Source: Bolinopsis microptera (lineage: Eukaryota; Ctenophora; Tentaculata; Lobata; Bolinopsidae). Taken from it: 60,000 nt of DNA. Positions 10,141 to 21,250 of this stretch are shown piece after piece. The stretch spans positions 13,527,337 through 13,587,336 of the forward strand of contig NC_087080.1 of NCBI RefSeq assembly GCF_026151205.1. Reading direction: 5' to 3'. Position 1 is the first letter of the stretch, and the number at the start of each line of letters is the position of its first letter. Below the pieces are notes generated by a model that saw only the letters and a list, made by a program, of their open reading frames with translations, searched no databases and had not been told where the DNA came from. The translations under genes and the position numbers were made by a program.

Positions 10141-11146
10141 TTGCACTTTAGTCTCCCTGTGACCTCGGCAAAAGCTACTCACACTATTGTACTTTTCACG
10201 AAGAAATACGTCAGTAGCGTTTTTGAGTTGGAGGATCACTTCGCCGCTTCGACGCGCCGCGCAAACTTTAGCATTCTTACTTCGCATCTGACGAGATCGT
10301 TGCTTTGCAAAGCAAAGCATCAATTTGCAAGGGTTGACATCCAACATCGCGATCGTCAGTCAAGTTTTTGAGCTTTTTATATACTTTTTCTATTCAATTA
10401 AAGCATTTCTTTTTATTCAAAGTTATTAAATTTGAATACATTGCAAAATTCTGAATACATTGTAACCATTTATATATTGTTTGAAAGAAGTTAAAACAAT
10501 GCGCGCGATTTGGGGAGCTGGATTATGCTTTTGGCAAAAATATAACCTGCGCCTTTTTTAATTGACTATTGATAGCTGTTTTGCGCAGCGCCAAACTGAT
10601 AGGGCCTGTCGTGATATCATGGATCGCTTAGGTTCCACCAGGATCTTAGGTTCCACCAGGATCTGGTATGGTAGTCCTCATAATTCTGCGGCCTCTATGT
10701 GTCGTCATCTCGCACAACTCCGAAAAACCGTTGTGAGTTTGGCATGTGAAAATTTGCAGCCCTCCAGACATCGATTGGGTTAACGAGTTGTCGTACGTCA
10801 CCTCAAGATCGGGTGACAGGGGGCTGAACAGGCCAGAACCCAATTGATTGGATCTGAGGTCACGTGATTATGAGCCTGAGGTCACGTGACTATGACGTCA
10901 CCAGAGCTCGTTCTCCGTTTCCCGCTCTTTAGACCAGGTGAGCTTGCATGCTTGTGAAAGTGGGTGTAAGTTACATCCAATTACCCCTAATAGAATGAAG
11001 ATTTATTTTCTGACAGAAAGCTAGAAATTTACCAAAATATCGACTTTGTTCAAAATTTATTTTGATGATCACTCCTAACCTAAAATTGCACGAGAAATCG
11101 ATTAAACTTGGTTTCAGAACTCAACAATGCTTCCTTATGCCTTAAG

Positions 11147-11169
11147 GGGGGGGGGGGGGGGGGGGGGGG
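11147..11169 (+). repeat. G23 homopolymer
   Basis: Uninterrupted G-run at the inner border of the left MULE TIR. It could form G-quadruplexes, and its length is likely unstable. Confidence 0.9.
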
Positions 11170-12460
11170 TTCACCCTGATATTTTTGTGAAACTTAGTTT
11201 CGAGATAGCAGTTAACCAACAAACTAGGACCGGTGACCGAACTTTTGAGGGGGTCCCGGACCCCAACCGCCAAACGGTGCCCGCGGGGCAGCCACGCCCA
11301 TATTTGGTCCAAATCAGGCCCAATTTAGCCAAATACCCTGAACATGCCCAAAACCCAAATTTTAGGTGCTCTTTTTGTAGCTAGTGGTCCCCTGAACTCG
11401 TATATGAATTTTCATCAAGATTGGACAAAAATGACTGAGTTATGAGCCAAAAACCATATGACCATATTTGGGCATACGCACCAAATTTGATCGATTTTGG
11501 CCCATAAATTGGTCAAATATCAATATTTTTGAATGAAACCAACTTTATATGGAAGGTAAGCCTATACTACACATTCTCTATGATTATCAGCTCAATATCT
11601 ACCTAACTGTGGATTCTGTGTTCAAATAGTTGCAAAAAATGAACAAAATCGCCCATTATATATCAGTTCGCGATATTTGCAAAACTGACTTCGCTCAAAA
11701 CAATAGAACTCAATAGGGTTTCAATATTTTTTCATGAAATTTTCAGAATCGACGTAGAATCGCCTCATGACCTTAAGTTTTGTATTAGAATTTTAAGTTA
11801 GGCCTTTAACAAAATTTGGCGGCCAAATTCTGAAAAATGCCCGATATTCTTCAACGGTTGAAAAATTCCGAATCTTATGGTTAAGTAAGAATTTTCATTG
11901 TGTCTTATCGAAAGTGAATGAGAGAAACACTTGTGACAATTTTATTTACTGGTCCTCTTATTTGTAAAGCTATCCTCAATACATTCAATGACAAAGTGTG
12001 ATAACCGTTAAAACAGGGGTCGAATTCACAAAAATAACGTAAACCGTTGATTTCGATTTAAAGCAATCGCCGCTCCTGTCTCTTGATTGCTGATGATGAT
12101 CAGGAACGCATGACGTATAAATATCATCACGACGATTATTGGTCACTCGAAATCGACCCGTTAAGAATGCAATGTAAGTGCGATGGTTTTTTTTTGTGCA
12201 TTTGTTACCTGTTACTAATTAATCCACAGGATCAAAATGTTTATTGTATCGATAAAAATGGATTTTAAGGCATAAGGAAGCATTGTTGAGTTCTGAAACC
12301 AAGTTTACCTTATCGGACCTTATTTGGACGGACATTACATGAACGGACATAATTATGAACGGACATTAATATGAACGCTCGAAGGCATTCAAAACCATCA
12401 AAAATCCGAATGTTATTTTTTTTTAAATTTACGTTTTTTTAATTTCAGCAAATGATTTTT

Positions 12461-12614
12461 AAATCCATTTTTATACAGTAAGTAAGAAAAGCAGTCATTG
12501 AGCAGTAAAAATGTTAAAATATGTGTACATGATCAGTAAATCCATTTTTATACAGTAAGTAAGAAAAGCAGTCATTGAGCAGTAAAAATGTTAAAATATG
12601 TGTACATGATCAGT
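12461..12614. repeat. 77-bp tandem duplication inside the pogo-like element
   Basis: Two near-identical copies of a unit starting about AAATCCATTTTTATACAGTA and ending TGTGTACATGATCAG. Confidence 0.9.
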
Positions 12615-12697
12615 TTCTAATATGACATATCATCTTCATCAAATGGGTTTTCGTGCATGAAATAGTCCATGCTTAAAGCATCAGTGAATTCTAGCTT

Positions 12698-13030
12698 TTA
12701 TATGGAAACCTTTTTTATCAAACTACCCCGGTCCTGCATTTCAGTGTTAACTTTTACAAGCCATTCGGCATGAAGTGGTTTTATCTTAGACAACATAAGG
12801 TTAACCTTAACATCACGTGGAGCTTTCCCAGCACTTATCTGTTTCATTACCTCCCCTGAGTAATATGAGCTATAACAACGTCGGACAATGTCCTTGGCGA
12901 CACGATTTACCGTAATATCTAAAGGCTGGAACAAGTTTGTCATGTTGGCGGGGACTAGTTCATGAACTATGTTGTTGTGTGCCATAATTTCGTTGACTTT
13001 TTCCCGCCAAGTGACCCTTGAAAACATCAT
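12698..13030 (-). pseudogene. DDE transposase fragment (pogo/Tigger, CENP-B/jerky-related)
   Basis: A 110-residue frame containing VPANMTNLFQPLDITVN (about residues 26-42), which matches the block around the last catalytic acidic residue of DDE_1-type transposases. The N-terminal DNA-binding domain and the first two catalytic aspartates are absent from the 976-bp element, so it cannot transpose on its own. Confidence 0.8.
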
Positions 13031-13795
13031 ATACTAGTAAAGTTTTCTGTGCCTCCGGTAGACCAAGGAGAACCTTTCCGTCGTTAACTTACGGCACAAT
13101 AAAGTTCTCAAAGTTGTCATATTCTGGACAAAAAGGTTCGAAATGGAAAAATTTTTGAAAAATTTGAACGGACTTTAACTTGGACGGACATTAATTGAAC
13201 GGACTTTATTTGAACGGACATTAAGATGAACGCTAGGGCCTCCAGCGTTCAGGTAATGTCCGTCCAAATAAGGTCCGATAAGGTAATCGATTTCTCGTGC
13301 AATTTTAGGTCAGGAGTGGTCATCAAAATAAATTTTGAACTAAGTCGATATTTTGGTAAATTTCTAGCTTTCTGTCAGAAAATAAATCTTCATTCTATTA
13401 GGGGTAATTGGATGTAACTACAGTACAGCTGTACTTACACCCACTTTCACAAGCATGCAAGCTCACCTGGTCCAAAGAGCGGGAAACGGAGAACGAGCTC
13501 TGGTGACGTCATAGTCACGTGACCTCAGGCTCATAATCACGTGACCTCAGACCCAATCAATTGGGTTCTGGCCTGTTCAGCCCCCTGTCACCCGATCTTG
13601 AGGTGACGTACGACAACTCGACTCGTTAACCCAATCGATGTCTGGAGGGCTGCAAATTTTCACATGCCAAACTCACAACGGTTTTTCGGAGTTGTGCGAG
13701 ATGACGACACATAGAGGCCGCAGAATTATGAGGACTACCAGATCCTGGTGGAACCTAAGCGCTCCATGATATCACGACAGGCCCTACCAAACTGA

Positions 13796-14801
13796 TCAAG
13801 CGAATCCAAAATTATTTTAACTTCCTCCATGCTCACATCGAACTTTATTTAAATCTATTGTGAAAAAACATAGTATAGTATATTGAATATGCAAATATTC
13901 CGCGCGCCTATTCATAGAGCTGACCATTTCCCAAATATCATTAAGAGTCTTTTTTCGGGAAACAAAAAAATGTATGTATGATGTACAGTACATTACATTT
14001 ACATACAGTAACGTTTTAAACTAATAGTTTATATAATTACAATCTATTAAATTTATTGAGTATTATGTAACGGAATGGAATCGATTCTACAGGGTGTGTC
14101 CAGTTGTTTTGAAAAGAAAAGCTTTTATATATTAACAGGAAACGATGTAACAGAGTCAATATATTTTAATGTTGCCATGGGGTGGCAAGTCGAAGTCCCC
14201 ATACATCGTAGTACAGTCCGATAGTTTTATTGTGTCCTAATATAACACAGGAAAATGAATTCAGCAGAACATCGGACAATTTAATTGCATAGACAATAGA
14301 CTGGCAATGAATCATGTTGATCAACTTGCAATGTTAATAAATTCTTGTTCGATTTTTAAAAGCATGTTCTAATAATTCTGTGACAATTTCACATCAGTTG
14401 TAGTTGGTTATGCAGTTAATAAAACAAAAGTTAATAAAACAAAAGTTAAATTTATTACCAATTATTCAATCAATACATATCATAAATTCTACTATTGGAA
14501 ACACGATGCAGGATGGATGTCTTAAACTATAATTTTGTTGTCACTAATAATCTATTTACTTTCAAAGTTGAATTTAAGTTAAGTATGAAATGCCACCACA
14601 TCATAGTTAGGGTAAAATATTATTCTTAAATTTTAAAATTAAGAAGATTGCTCTATGACTTAAAATTTAAAATTTAGCAAAAGATATCTAATTTTTAAAT
14701 AGTTGGTTACAGTTTATGACAGTAATGGCATGACCAGTGGTCATGCCAGTACATGCCAGTACTGTGGGTTTGTGCAGTGGTTTCAGGTTTCTATTGATGT
14801 T
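13796..14801. other. 3' flank of the immunoglobulin-domain gene
   Basis: AT-rich, with no exon recognised. Simple AT repeats only. It should contain the 3' untranslated region of the minus-strand gene that ends at 14802. Confidence 0.5.
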
Positions 14802-17800
14802 TTACAGTATTGATTTCAATACACCAAATGCAAGCACAAATGCCCACAAATACTTGATTATTGGCGTGGAAAAATTCTTAAAACAGAATTGTGCACCCTC
14901 TGAACAAGGCTCCTCTATGTAAACATCTGCATCTGGACCCGCTTCAGGAGAGTCTTCTGTGGTCTGTCTATTAATTGCATAGCATGTAAATTTACCTTCG
15001 TCTTCCTCGTTGGGTGCTGTAATCGTAAGAGTTGTAAGTATGTCTGTTACACGCTCAATACGATACCTGTAAGATTTTAAATCTTTATTTTATAGCCAAT
15101 GAACACAAATATTTGCTTGGTGATGTTAGGTTAAACTTTCTTCAAGTCAGCAGAAAAATCGGGAAACTATGGAAAGGGAGCCTGCCAAACAATATTTTTA
15201 TCTTGCAAATGTAACCTTCAGCACACATACTGTCAGGATATATATTTCCAGTTCTATATATCAAACGTTTAGTTTATATTATAGGACCTTTGGCTTACAT
15301 ACTGTTACCTTAACTTTGTTATCTCTCAGGATATATTGTTATCTACATGTTCCTGTGATAATCCTTTGAAGACTATTTCACTATACCCAGCCGTGTACCA
15401 TTGCCTTAGAAGACAGGCCGTGATTATATCCTCAAATTATTTGTTATATAGTAGTGTTGAAAGTATACTGGAATGTACTATAAACGTTTTAAGTGTAAAT
15501 GATTCATCTCTATAAAATTGTTTGTGTCACCTTGTGAACTGAACAGCTTTATCCTCTTTCAAGAGCTCTTCAGTAATGTTTGTTCCCTCTGTTTTGTTGT
15601 TGGTAAACATGAAATAGATGAATGAAGGAGGTATTCCATTAGTTTTGCAATTCATTGTAATGGGTTTGCCTATCTTCTCTGACTGAAATGAAGGTAATGA
15701 GTCACAGTTGATTTAAACCTGCACATTAACAAATGTATTATCCTGATTTACTGCACCCTAATTCACTGCAAATCCCTATTAAGAGTCAGTGGCGTAACGA
15801 AAGGCCCTGTTGACCCCGCTGTGCAGGGGGGCGCCGTCTTAGGGGGGCGCCAAATCGTCGTTTGAATGTGGGACAATTTCGAAAACTTAACTAAAGTACT
15901 AGCAAAACTGCGCGTTTTGCTCTAGATACACACTTTTTTAGAGATTTTACCGGCGTATTCTTTGAAATCACCTAATTTGTTCAATTTTAGGGAGGGGCAC
16001 CAAAAGGGGAGGGGGCGCCAACAGGGGGGCGCTTTTTTCGGCAGGGGGGCGCCAACAGGCAACGTTACGCCACTGTTAAGAGTGGCCATTCCTTCCCTAA
16101 AATAAGGCTTGATTTACACAGCGTGTTCAAACAAAACCCCGATTTACTGTAAACCCTGATTTACCATAGCTGTTTCCTTCCTTAAGCTCTGTGGTAAATC
16201 ACGGTATTACCACTCCTTAACTTACTTGGATTTGGTTAAGGGGTCCTTTTACAATTGGCTTCGTGATTTTATCAAAGACCCTCACTGTTAATTTCTTGAA
16301 TGTTTCCTCCTCTGTAAAAATTCAATTATTAGAATCCATTCTTTCATAAATCATACTAAGCAAAATTAATTTATATAAATTGGCAACTAAAGTAGATGAC
16401 CTAACTACTCACTCTCCCCAGTTTCTACACCTTTTAGGTCTGCAACTGTTGTCATTGTATCTGTGTCTATGAGAAAACAAACTACTGGATCACTCATCTC
16501 TATTGCATCAGCCATGTCACTTTTGTAATTCTCTATAGCAAAATCCTGCAGTAAAAAATTAAAAACTCATCGCCAACTATGAAATTGTATTGACAGAATT
16601 GTTTAGCTTTACCTTTCATAATTTAAAGTACAGGTACAGTGCAGTTGTATATGAAATTTCTAATGACCTTTTTTTATAGCCATATTAAAGCAATACTGAG
16701 TATGTAATATATATCAGTCACCATATAATATATAATATAGATATAGATATACATACTATATTATATATAGTAACTAATAGAAGTTGTATCCTAAATAGGC
16801 AATTATATGGTAGCCTTAAAAAGGCAATATAGACCTTATTTGGGCCACATCTAAGGTAGGTCAAACTCCACTCGACATAATTTCTAGCCTTTTCAGCTAA
16901 ATTTATCTCCACTAAAACTATTTTAAAATCTCTGTTTTTGTAAATCCTTTTAAAAAACTGGTTTACTCTTAGTAATATGTACTTGTTTAGTTAGATGCCC
17001 TAAACTTGCGTCATCATCTTGTTTGATAATACTCCATCCATCTGTATCCTCTATATCCAAAGAATCTGCCCATTTGTCATCATCTGATGCACCAGGATTT
17101 AACTTTTTAAACACATCATCAGTTTCATCAAGGTGAAAATATTCCTCTCCTAATTTCCACCAGATTTTGTACCTAGCTTCTTTCGTGATTCCACAGCTTA
17201 AAGAATTTGTGATTAAAGTCCATGTATAGTCTAAGATGTATTATAAAACAGCACAAAGTCGATTGTTAATATGTTCAACTATACCTGATGTTGAATGTAT
17301 CTTTTTTCACGTAGTAAACTTCAGGAACACTTTCAATGTATTCATACCAATATCTTGGATTTGGTGTAAGATAATCTACTTTTGTGTCAACTATATACAC
17401 TGTTTTATAGTTCTTCACCAAAGATTTTGATCCAATACCATTTTCCTGATAACACTTGAAATTCCCATTGTCGCTGAAGGTAATTAGATTATATTGCCTC
17501 TATCAGAAGAGTATTAAAAATTATCACATCATGACCTTTTGCTAGATACTGCAATGAGCTATTTTTATTAATTATACAGTTTTATTTGATAGTCAACAAA
17601 TGATGTAATTTTAAAAGCTTTTGCGCCAAAAAAAGTCTTTTACTATCTATGTACATTGTGCAATGTGCATGTTGATCTCAAAACAGTTGATTTTTTGTTA
17701 TATACATAAATCATTGTAATTTTAAATACAATTCAGCTTGATTTACCTGTAGGTTATAGTCTGCTCGTAAGTGGGAGGATCTGCCGCCGTTACTTTTTTA

Positions 17801-20640
17801 AGTTCCTCCTCAGCACCATCTGTGTCATCTAACCAGAACCACATTCTTAAAGGAGCTGGGAAGCTTTCCGTATCAGAGACAATTTCACAGTTAAATGTTG
17901 TTGACTTTTCATGGGTAACGTCTATATCTGTTTCTGTAGGATCAACCTGGTAAAGAAGTTTATAATATGATAGAAGATTGTTAAAGTGACTTATTAACTT
18001 AGGGGTCGTTCACATATTACGTAATCAGCCGAGGGGGGATGGGGTTTCCAAATGCTTATGGTTGATTATGGGGGGGGGGGGGGTGGGGTTGGTTTTATTT
18101 TTTACCCTTTAGAATATTAACAATTTGACAATATTTTAATACAAATTCCACTCTGATAGTGAACAAATTTAGAAATTGATCAAATATCCGACTGTAGTAA
18201 GTAGTTTAGAAGGTGATTGGCCGGATGTAATAACAATGATTTCGGCTCATTATGATCAGGTAGCATCAAACGTAAAGAAAGGTGTTTCCAGGAAAAAAAA
18301 GTCAAAAGGGGGGGGGAGGAGTGGGGGTCAGGCCATGATTACGTAATATTGCTGTCAGGAGGGGGGAGGTTGGGTCTTGATTACGGTTGATTACGGAGGG
18401 GGAGCGAGGGGGTAAAAATTGCTAAAATATTGATTACGTAATATGTGAACGATCCTTAATTAAAGTGACCTATTGACTTAGTCTAATTACTTAACAAGAA
18501 GGGTGCAGTTCATAAAAGTGAGTAAGGTTTTGTGGAATGTGTATTGCTAACTTACTTCTTTTACTTCTGTTACAGTGAAGACATTCCAAATCGTATTTGT
18601 TTTTAAAGTTTCATCTTCAGAAGACTTTATACATTGTATAATGGTATCCACGCCATCATGTTCAAATTTATAAGTTTGTGTAGTACTATCACTGTTTTTC
18701 ACTCCATTGACAAACCATGCAAAAGTGTTACCATCGCCTGTGGTATCCCGTTTAATTAAAGTTTGGTCGTTTTCTATCAATAGGAATTAAATTTCGAATT
18801 ATTATCGACATCAAATACATCGCATTAGTGTGTTTTGGAAATTGTACAGCTTAAAAGTTACAGCTTGTGTCGTGTTAAGAATATTTGAACACTTACCACA
18901 ATCCATCTCTTCAGATTCTTCTTTATCCATCAAGAACATAGATTCGTTTATCATTGTGACTTCGTCCCTGTTCAAATGTGATATAATGGATGATGACAAC
19001 CTCATGATGAAATAATAGATAGTTAGTTAACCGAAACTTAAACAGTGAGGTTACTCCCCAACTGCAGCCTTTTTAAAGCTCTAACGAATATTTTCATTTT
19101 CAGATACAAAGTGTACAGTATAGCAGTAGTATAGGTGATCAGTGCTAAATCTCACCCATCTTCAGCTGCAAAATCTGCCGTAGTTGTTCTCACAACTAAT
19201 TGTCCACCTTCACCTCTATTTAAATCGCTACTTTCTACTGTGTATTTGCAGTACACTGACCCTTCTTGTCCGTCTGTGGTCTCGATAGCTGTGATGGATG
19301 GTGTCATGAAGGGCTGTACATAATCAATTACGACGGAGAAGTTAAATTGGGGACGCAAAATGCGAAATAAAAGATATATTTACCACTGTCGCTATCACCA
19401 TTATAGCAGGTGAGTGTCACAGTTACGTCCGGTAGTTGAGGTACCACTGCCTTTACTAGATCTTCTAGCTTGCTCGATTCAGCTGATGTTTTTTAATCAA
19501 GATTCAGTTTTCAAATCATCAGTTGTGCTAGATCTTAATTTCCAAAAGTGTGTTTTGGTTCGTGTATCAATCGAAATCTATCATGATTTGTATTTAAGTT
19601 TAACAATTATTGATCAATCATAATTATGCAGAATAACTATTAGATAATGGAATGGAATTTGTAGTTCGTATACTTACTGTTTATTTGTGTCCTGAAGTCT
19701 TTGGTAAGGAACAATCCGGTTTTGTCTGTTATTTGATGATAATAATAATCTTTGCCATCAAACATCACTTTACTGAAGAATGCTATAACTGGCTTGCCTT
19801 CATTGCTTTCTTCTCCTGTGGAAATTGTGTAGGCCTGTTATTATTCGGAACTAGCGTAAATTTATCAGATCAATTAACATTATTATTATATTGATGGCGT
19901 CACATGCCCAAATCTAACGTCGGTCATCAAAGCTCCTAACATCTTGGCCTGGTTTGTAATACAATTACCATTATTGAAGTGCTGACAAGGATACTGTCCT
20001 TCTAAGTAGAGCCCATCTTCATCTGCTTCCAATTTTTCACTGCAAGTCCCACTATCTTGAGCAAAATCAGAGCAAAACACCAAACTCAACGAATTTCTGA
20101 AAATTGATGTGGAAGCTTGAAATCAATAATTTGTTTATAAACTGCATTTTCAAACTTTATTAATATCGTTGTGGGATTCTATTTCCCAGTTGAATTCCAC
20201 GAAGCTGGTGTCTGGGATTCTGCCCAACTTCAAACTAGATTATTATAATGTACTCAGTGCCACATATTTCTAGCTGAGATATATGAAGGGTCGCAGCTAG
20301 AATATATAACTTTATTTATGAATCTTTCTATTTTAGTTCTTTTCGGCTAGAAAGCGATGTATAAATTTCTAATAATTATTTTTATCATGATTCATATGGA
20401 GCTACAGCATGGCATTTAAAGAATTCACGATGCATTACTACACTCATAAGCTTGTTTACAGTTTTAAAACTCATAACGCAAAAGAAATGTATAAACAGCG
20501 TACGTGAAAGAGAGAGATTTAAATTGTTGAGATTGCGGTTTTTTAGAGGGTTTAGTACAGCCTGCTGTATCAGGCCCAGCGTAAACAATCCCCACCACGA
20601 CAACAAACAACAAAAGCGATTTCATCTTGGCAGAGGGCAT
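14802..20640 (-). CDS. Secreted/GPI-type immunoglobulin-superfamily surface protein, 14 exons
   Basis: Exons (minus): 20640-20504, 20096-19969, 19815-19678, 19482-19384, 19288-19156, 18967-18897, 18773-18556, 17946-17747, 17473-17285, 17196-16983, 16545-16413, 16311-16226, 15682-15531, 15066-14802. All junctions are GT-AG and phases chain without a break, giving 720 residues. The start at 20640 has a second ATG five codons later that directly precedes the hydrophobic signal peptide KSLLLFVVVVGIVYAG. Ig-like hallmarks recur: STTFNCEI with MWFWLDD, then DNGNFKCYQ (exons 8-9); SCGITKE with KIWWKLG (exon 10); ITMNCKTNG, then EDEGKFTCYA (exons 13-14). The C-terminus is a short hydrophobic tail (KYLWAFVLAFGVLKSIL) ending the protein, which suits GPI anchoring or a tail anchor. 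I infer a cell-surface adhesion or recognition role. I cannot name the gene. Introns carry a hAT MITE and a TTA-flanked MITE. Confidence 0.85.
15787..16075. mobile_element. hAT-type MITE, 289 bp, intronic
   Basis: TIRs CAGTGGCGTAACG / CGTTACGCCACTG are flanked by the 8-bp duplication TTAAGAGT (15779-15786, 16076-16083), diagnostic of hAT elements. GGGGGGCGCC is repeated several times inside. It sits in the intron between exons 12 and 13 of the Ig-domain gene. Confidence 0.9.
18002..18455. mobile_element. TTA-flanked MITE (family A), 454 bp, intronic
   Basis: Ends GGGGTCGTTCACATATTACGT / ACGTAATATGTGAACGATCC, flanked by TTA on both sides. G-rich interior with several G-runs. A TTA target suits PIF/Harbinger-like elements. 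It lies between exons 7 and 8 of the Ig-domain gene. Relatives are at 53532, 56700, 57627 and 59420. Confidence 0.8.
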
Positions 20641-21250
20641 ACTGTATGGCGACAAACTGCGACAACATTTGGTTTGAGAATAGATGTCACCTGATGACAA
20701 TCGTGTCAGGGTGCATTTGTTTAATTGCGTTATACTGCGTTAATGAGGTCTTGATAATACAATTTATCCAATTTGGACGAACCGATGAAAAATGATCCTT
20801 AACAACGGTAATTCCTTGACGATCATGGGCTAAGAGGTCGACTAGGCGACTTCTCGGAGGGTAAGTGACCTGTTTCAGGGACAATGTCGACATTATATCA
20901 TTATAAGGTGACTTGTTGGGCAAAGCATACTGTCATTTCATTACGTGACGATATCCTCTAATTTTAGATAAGTCTCGCTTTGTCGGGGGGTTTAGAGTTA
21001 GAATTATTATCATAATTAATAAGCAGCTAAAACAATACGATTATTTAACAACGCAATAAAACGCTGATTTTATGATTATTAAGCTAAGACAGTGTGCGTG
21101 TTCTAAGTTCATTACCTACCTTTTTAAAATCAATTCAAATTTTGAAATTTTGCTATTCCATGCCAGGTGGTACTGGTAACCTTATTTGAGTATGTTTTTA
21201 GCATATTCGCATATTTTAGGACTCAATGACATAACGAAAGCAGACCTACA
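20641..21250. promoter_or_regulatory. Divergent intergenic region shared by two genes
   Basis: 610 bp separate the start codons of the Ig-domain gene (minus) and the centrosomin-like gene (plus). It must hold both 5' untranslated regions and probably both promoters. I see no convincing TATA box. Confidence 0.5.

Larger units (their letters stand above)
12308..13283. mobile_element. pogo/Tigger-like DNA transposon nested in the MULE TIR
   Basis: TIRs CCTTATCGGACCTTATTTGG and complement, flanked by TA (12306-12307 and 13284-13285). Removing it and one TA restores the right MULE TIR. Both subterminal regions carry repeated GAACGGACATTA-type motifs, possibly transposase-binding sites. It encodes only the end of a DDE transposase. 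Confidence 0.85.
10600..13786. mobile_element. Mutator-like element with long TIRs, nonautonomous
   Basis: The ends TAGGGCCTGTCGTG / CACGACAGGCCCTA are flanked by the 9-bp direct repeat CCAAACTGA (10591-10599 and 13787-13795). The TIRs are about 500-550 bp: left 10600 to about 11146, right 13786 down to 13284 and continuing at about 12305-12263 across a nested insertion. Long TIRs with a 9-bp target duplication are the hallmark of MULEs. The interior (about 11147-12262) holds a G23 run and no transposase. Confidence 0.8.

Noticed and set aside
9159-10371. Frames in the GC-rich repeat field, some similar to each other
   Set aside because: Similarity reflects the nucleotide repeat; no conserved protein motif and several frames are equally open.
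12083-12268. Small frame in the MULE interior
   Set aside because: Short, low complexity, with no start context or family match.
19306-19385. Longer version of Ig-gene exon 5 starting at the upstream acceptor near 19313
   Set aside because: Gives the wrong phase; the acceptor before 19288 restores the frame with exon 4.
20385-20923. Multiple frames around the Ig-gene first exon
   Set aside because: Only the frame with the signal peptide and a phase-compatible donor chains to later exons.
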